Assembly (NCBI GenBank): GCA_016801845.1
Contig: CM028907.1
Coordinates: forward strand, 18,560,098 to 18,624,097
Length of the DNA stretch: 64,000 bases
Source: Polydactylus sextarius
Taxonomy: Eukaryota > Chordata > Actinopteri > Polynemidae
Direction of reading: 5' to 3'
In this document: in pieces, positions 60,446-64,000 of the stretch
Position numbering within the stretch: the stretch's first letter is position 1
How the letters are laid out: every line of letters begins with the position of its first letter
Translations under genes and position numbers: made by a program
Notes under the pieces: generated by a model
The model's input: the letters and a program-made list of their open reading frames with translations, nothing else
The model's database searches: none
Told to the model about the DNA's origin: nothing

Positions 60446-62920
60446 CCTTCAGTGGCTGGAGGCAGCCTGACCGAACCACCTCAAATAGCCCCTTTCGACA
60501 TGATGGAGCAGAGAACTCTACTCGGCACTTCTTTCAGATGTCCACGTTTCTCACACTATCTCCAGGCTGAGACTAGGCACCCTGTATAAGAAAATCATTT
60601 TAGCCATGTTTACAGAAACACATGACCATAGGAGAGGTTTAGAGTATAGAATGACTGGTAAATTGACAGCTTTGTCTTCTGGCTCAGGTCCCTCATCACC
60701 ACAACAGAAAGCTAAGAACATACTTAAGGTCCTTCACTTGGAGCAATCTGACTAAAAGACATTGACTTTCTTTTAAGCTATTTCCAGCTTGGCTATGACA
60801 TGTCGCACTGCCTACAGATGGTCTCAAGCTAATGGAGCCAACAGAGAATTTAAGCCTTACTATATAGTTATGTTTATTTCTTCATTATTATTATTATGCA
60901 TTTTTGGGCTCTTCTTACCTCCTTTGGTTAAGCCATATCCTATTCTACTAATCCACTGTGAAAAAGATGACAAACCCACTTAATTTTCAGATAGCTATAG
61001 ACACTGGATACCTGATCAGAGCTCAGTCTTCGGTTTTGTACCCGACCTGACAATAATGCTATAACATGTTGTACAACTGCTATATAGAACACCGGAATCC
61101 ATATTTCCTTCCATCCTCCACTCTTTAACCAAATAGATTGCTAACTGACAATGTCTGTTTTATAAAGCCACAAATAGAATCTCTGGGATAAGGTTAGAGT
61201 GGAAGCCTGCATAATTGACGGGACTTAGTGAAGCACTCATTATGTTCATAATGACACTAATTGCTGCATGATTTGAGAGAAAAGATTAACATGTGGAGCT
61301 TAGATTGTCATAATTACCAGTCAGATCCTGCAGATTAAAAATTGGAGATAGTGTTCTCTCTGCCACAGAAGTCATCCACGCTCTCATCAAAAGGTTTTCA
61401 TCATCAAACTGAAACCTACAGTTTGTCCTTAACCTGTCAAGCGCCTGTCTTTAAAAAGGCCCATATTTTACTCACTAATGATTCAGAATGACAGGTTTCG
61501 GTCAAATTAGCTGGTTTTTACCTCCTCAGAAATAAAGTTAGAAAAACATGTTTTTATTTTACAACCTACTCAGTCTTGTTTGTTTGTGTACTAACCGAAG
61601 GCTACTCAGATCCACTTAAAATGGATTGTGAAACTGGAAATTTTACTATTGCTTAAATTAATAATAATCCTTTCAGCCAGTTCTCAAAATTCCCACTGAC
61701 ACCCCCTCAGGAACATATCTAACCTCTATTAAGTTTCAGTCTGCAGGCTGCAACAGTGTCCATTTCTCTTATTAAGACCCATTCTTTGCATATGCATAAA
61801 CAATTTATATGAAACAACTAATTGCTGTGCCACTTCAGAGGACCTCAGAATATTTGCCAATAATTAATTAGTGAGTTTTAAGGCACTCCCAAATGGGTTG
61901 ATATATTTTGTAAACAAACACTTTTACTAATGGATGGAGTAATCATATTGCCTCAGGGGCATTTTGTCTGTCTAATTTTCTGCTTTTTTTGTCATTGCTT
62001 ACCATTGAATTAACTCAGTTATCATTTCCACGCCTAATATTTAAGGACTACTACACAGTCCAAATTAGGAAACAAGTACAAAGTTTGTCTCTATCAGTGT
62101 AAATTGAACGTTCTACCAGCTTTGTCACATGTAAAGTAAAAAGTACGTAGCAGGAGTAGTTACTATTCTGCACTGACGCAAAGAAACATCATCACACTCC
62201 TGATGTTCCTCTCAGTATGCAGGGTATTTTAATTCCCATCATATCCCTGTGTCAGCTCCCATGCTGCCACCTGCTCTGCTTGTCCGCCTGAATCTACTGG
62301 GGGAAGATGGCTCATTACAAGGTGCGATTCTTTCTGTTCAGAATAGCTGTCTTTGCTAGTCAGCACAAAGGAATTTTCTTGCCTGCTCCCAATCTGAAGA
62401 TCAAGAAAGTGATGAGAAGAGACTGTCCACATTCGTCCCACACATAATGAGCCCAAAAAGTGGTGAGAGCTTTCCACTGAAAACTCTACAAATGGCTCTT
62501 TGGACCTCTTAGAGAGAATAAAAACAACTACAGCCCAGTATTTGAACACTGTGTGATTTGCAAATAACAAAATTAAATATTAACAATTAATTGTTTCTGT
62601 TGTTATTGTTTTTTTATCTTTATCCAAAATATGTTAATAATATTCAATCACCACCCTCTGCTGTTGCCCTGTACCAAATCTGCAATCATTTACTTTGCCT
62701 AAACACTGACACATGATAACATATTAAAATTGGTAGAGCTAATATGTTAGCAAACATTTATCTATTCACATTTACCTACCCACCTCCAGCCCACATGGTG
62801 CAATGTTTGCACTCATTTGGAGTCATGTTTGAGGCCACCTACAAAATGTTAGGAATTGGTGAAGAGACATAGAACATATATGGGATGTTGAGCTGCTAAA
62901 TAAACCATAGGGACCACCAA
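60446..62920. other. Non-genic DNA with possible conserved element
   Basis: 61195-61420 and 61640-61900 keep many short homeodomain/GATA-like motifs (CACTAATTGC, CATAATTACC and an inverted CATTATG-TT-CATAATG at 61239-61254) and little simple repeat. The 113-codon minus-strand frame 62229-62570 has no recognised domain. No gene. Confidence 0.4.
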
Positions 62921-62946
62921 GTAGTAGTAGTAGTAGTTGTAGTAGT
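62921..62946. repeat. (GTA)n trinucleotide repeat
   Basis: About eight GTA units with one TTG-type interruption. Confidence 0.85.
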
Positions 62947-62953
62947 CACTACT

Positions 62954-63407
62954 TGTTGTGTGATGATTCTGATTCAATTTCCCTCCCCTTAGTTTACTCT
63001 CAGTCGTTTTGTTCTCTGTTCTCCAAGTTATTAGTCTAGAGTATTGTCTAGCCTCCGCCTTTTAAGAGAGTTTTCGTTTCTTTTCTGTTTTTTAGTATAG
63101 CATTAGGTTTTCCTCTGGTTGGAGCATTTTGAGTTAATGTTTTGTAGCCTTTGATTTTCCCCCTTGAGAGTGATTTTGATTTTGATAAATTTTCTAGCTT
63201 TTTGTATTGAGTTTCTTTCCTCCTTAGGAATGTTTTGTTTTAATTTTTAGCCACATGTTCTCCCTTTGAGGAGACACGCTAGGATAATTTCATAGCCCAT
63301 TTGATTTGATCAGCCTGTCTTGAGGTCTGTTTGGCTACAGTAAAGTCTGCCTTGGTGTCATCTCTGCATCTGAGTCCTGTCTTGAGTCCTGGCCTGACAC
63401 CCTAACA
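62954..63407 (+). mobile_element. LTR-like block (possible solo LTR), plus strand
   Basis: It begins TGTTGTGTGATG and ends GACACCCTAACA, giving short imperfect inverted ends (TGTTG/TAACA). The T-rich body with repeated TTTTGTTTTAATTTTTAG-type phrases, then AGTAAAGTCTGCCTTGG and GAGTCCTG phrases before the end, match the look of fish Gypsy-type LTRs. No matching second LTR, gag-pol or 5-bp duplication was found, so solo-LTR status is tentative. Confidence 0.5.
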
Positions 63408-64000
63408 TTAATATAAAGGATACGGTGAGAAAAGGTTAAATACACACCTAGAAATATCAAAACCTCATCTTATAAATGTTGTTTACCTGTCTTAAGTCAA
63501 TAGTCTATCAGCTACACTGACCACTGATTATAACATTGAGGTGAATCAATTTTATGTAAAAGAAATCCATAATCTGAAGCAGTTCAAGAATTCTCAAATG
63601 AATCGTGAAGTGTTTGAGACAGAACGGCATGAATGTTTCAACGAAGGGGATTATTATTAACAACATAAAACATTTCTATCCATCTTTTTTTAAAATCACA
63701 GTCCATAGGGCTTGAAGATCTTTTAGGTTAGTACATTCAGGAAAAAATTACTTGTAATCACATTTAACACCTTCAGAAATATGTCTTTTCTTGGTCGACT
63801 TCAGCAGACAGGCCCTGGAGTGGAATCCACACCGGATCATTTTCAGGAAAAGTACACTCACTGCTTGTTTCTGTTTCTCATTTCACTGTGTACCTGGCAG
63901 CAATTTGAGTGAGCCAACTAAACTAACCACAGCTGCACACCTTGTGTTTAGTTTGTAACCTCTTTATGACCTCCCACTCCCACCCCCCGCCTCTACCACC
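63408..64000. other. Non-genic DNA
   Basis: No feature recognised. The last 30 bp are C-rich, with three C-runs. Confidence 0.5.

Overview
The window looks like a gene-poor stretch of a ray-finned (probably teleost) fish genome. It is AT-rich and CpG-poor. It is full of microsatellites and carries repeat families typical of fish: several Tc1-like elements, a mariner, a CAGTGGTGG-ended hAT-type MITE, a retroposon tail ending in GGATGGA, and Gypsy-like LTRs. I found no intact protein-coding gene, no rRNA or tRNA, and no CRISPR array. The longest open frame is 167 codons and resembles nothing I recognise. Nearly all open frames are chance or repeat-derived. The segment is best read as intergenic DNA or the inside of a very long intron.

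Layout. 1-10 kb is mostly unique AT-rich DNA with poly(A) and (TG)n tracts. A 533-bp hAT-type MITE with an 8-bp target duplication sits at 10462-10994. 11-19 kb is unique DNA with a three-unit minisatellite (12.4 kb) and a 30-bp palindrome containing two AP-1 heptamers (14.57 kb). A long (GATA)n array lies at 19.0-19.2 kb. A dead Tc1-like element lies at 23.76-24.31 kb, followed by three AP-1 heptamers within 30 bp. 25.95-29.23 kb is a nested set: an old retroposon tail was split by a Tc1-like element, which was then entered by three other repeats.

30-41 kb contains a long (AT)n tract, an exon-like but broken reading frame on the minus strand (33.89-34.09 kb), a 203-bp (TATC)n array, a second dead Tc1-like transposase (35.3-36.3 kb), retroposon-tail fragments, a candidate 71-bp exon (38.03 kb), and a 600-700 bp block that looks like a conserved regulatory element (40.5-41.17 kb). 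41-51 kb holds further microsatellites, another retroposon tail (43.8 kb) and unique DNA. An LTR-like block on the minus strand lies at 51.8-52.3 kb. Two more copies of the repeat nested at 26 kb lie at 53.5 and 56.2 kb. A textbook G-quadruplex motif is at 55.38 kb. A mariner with its catalytic core deleted lies at 59.33-60.18 kb, next to a perfect 18-bp hairpin. A second LTR-like block is at 62.95-63.41 kb.

No genes here work together as a pathway. The biology is transposon colonisation and decay plus possible long-range regulatory DNA. Family names rest on remembered similarity of ends and motifs, not on a database search.
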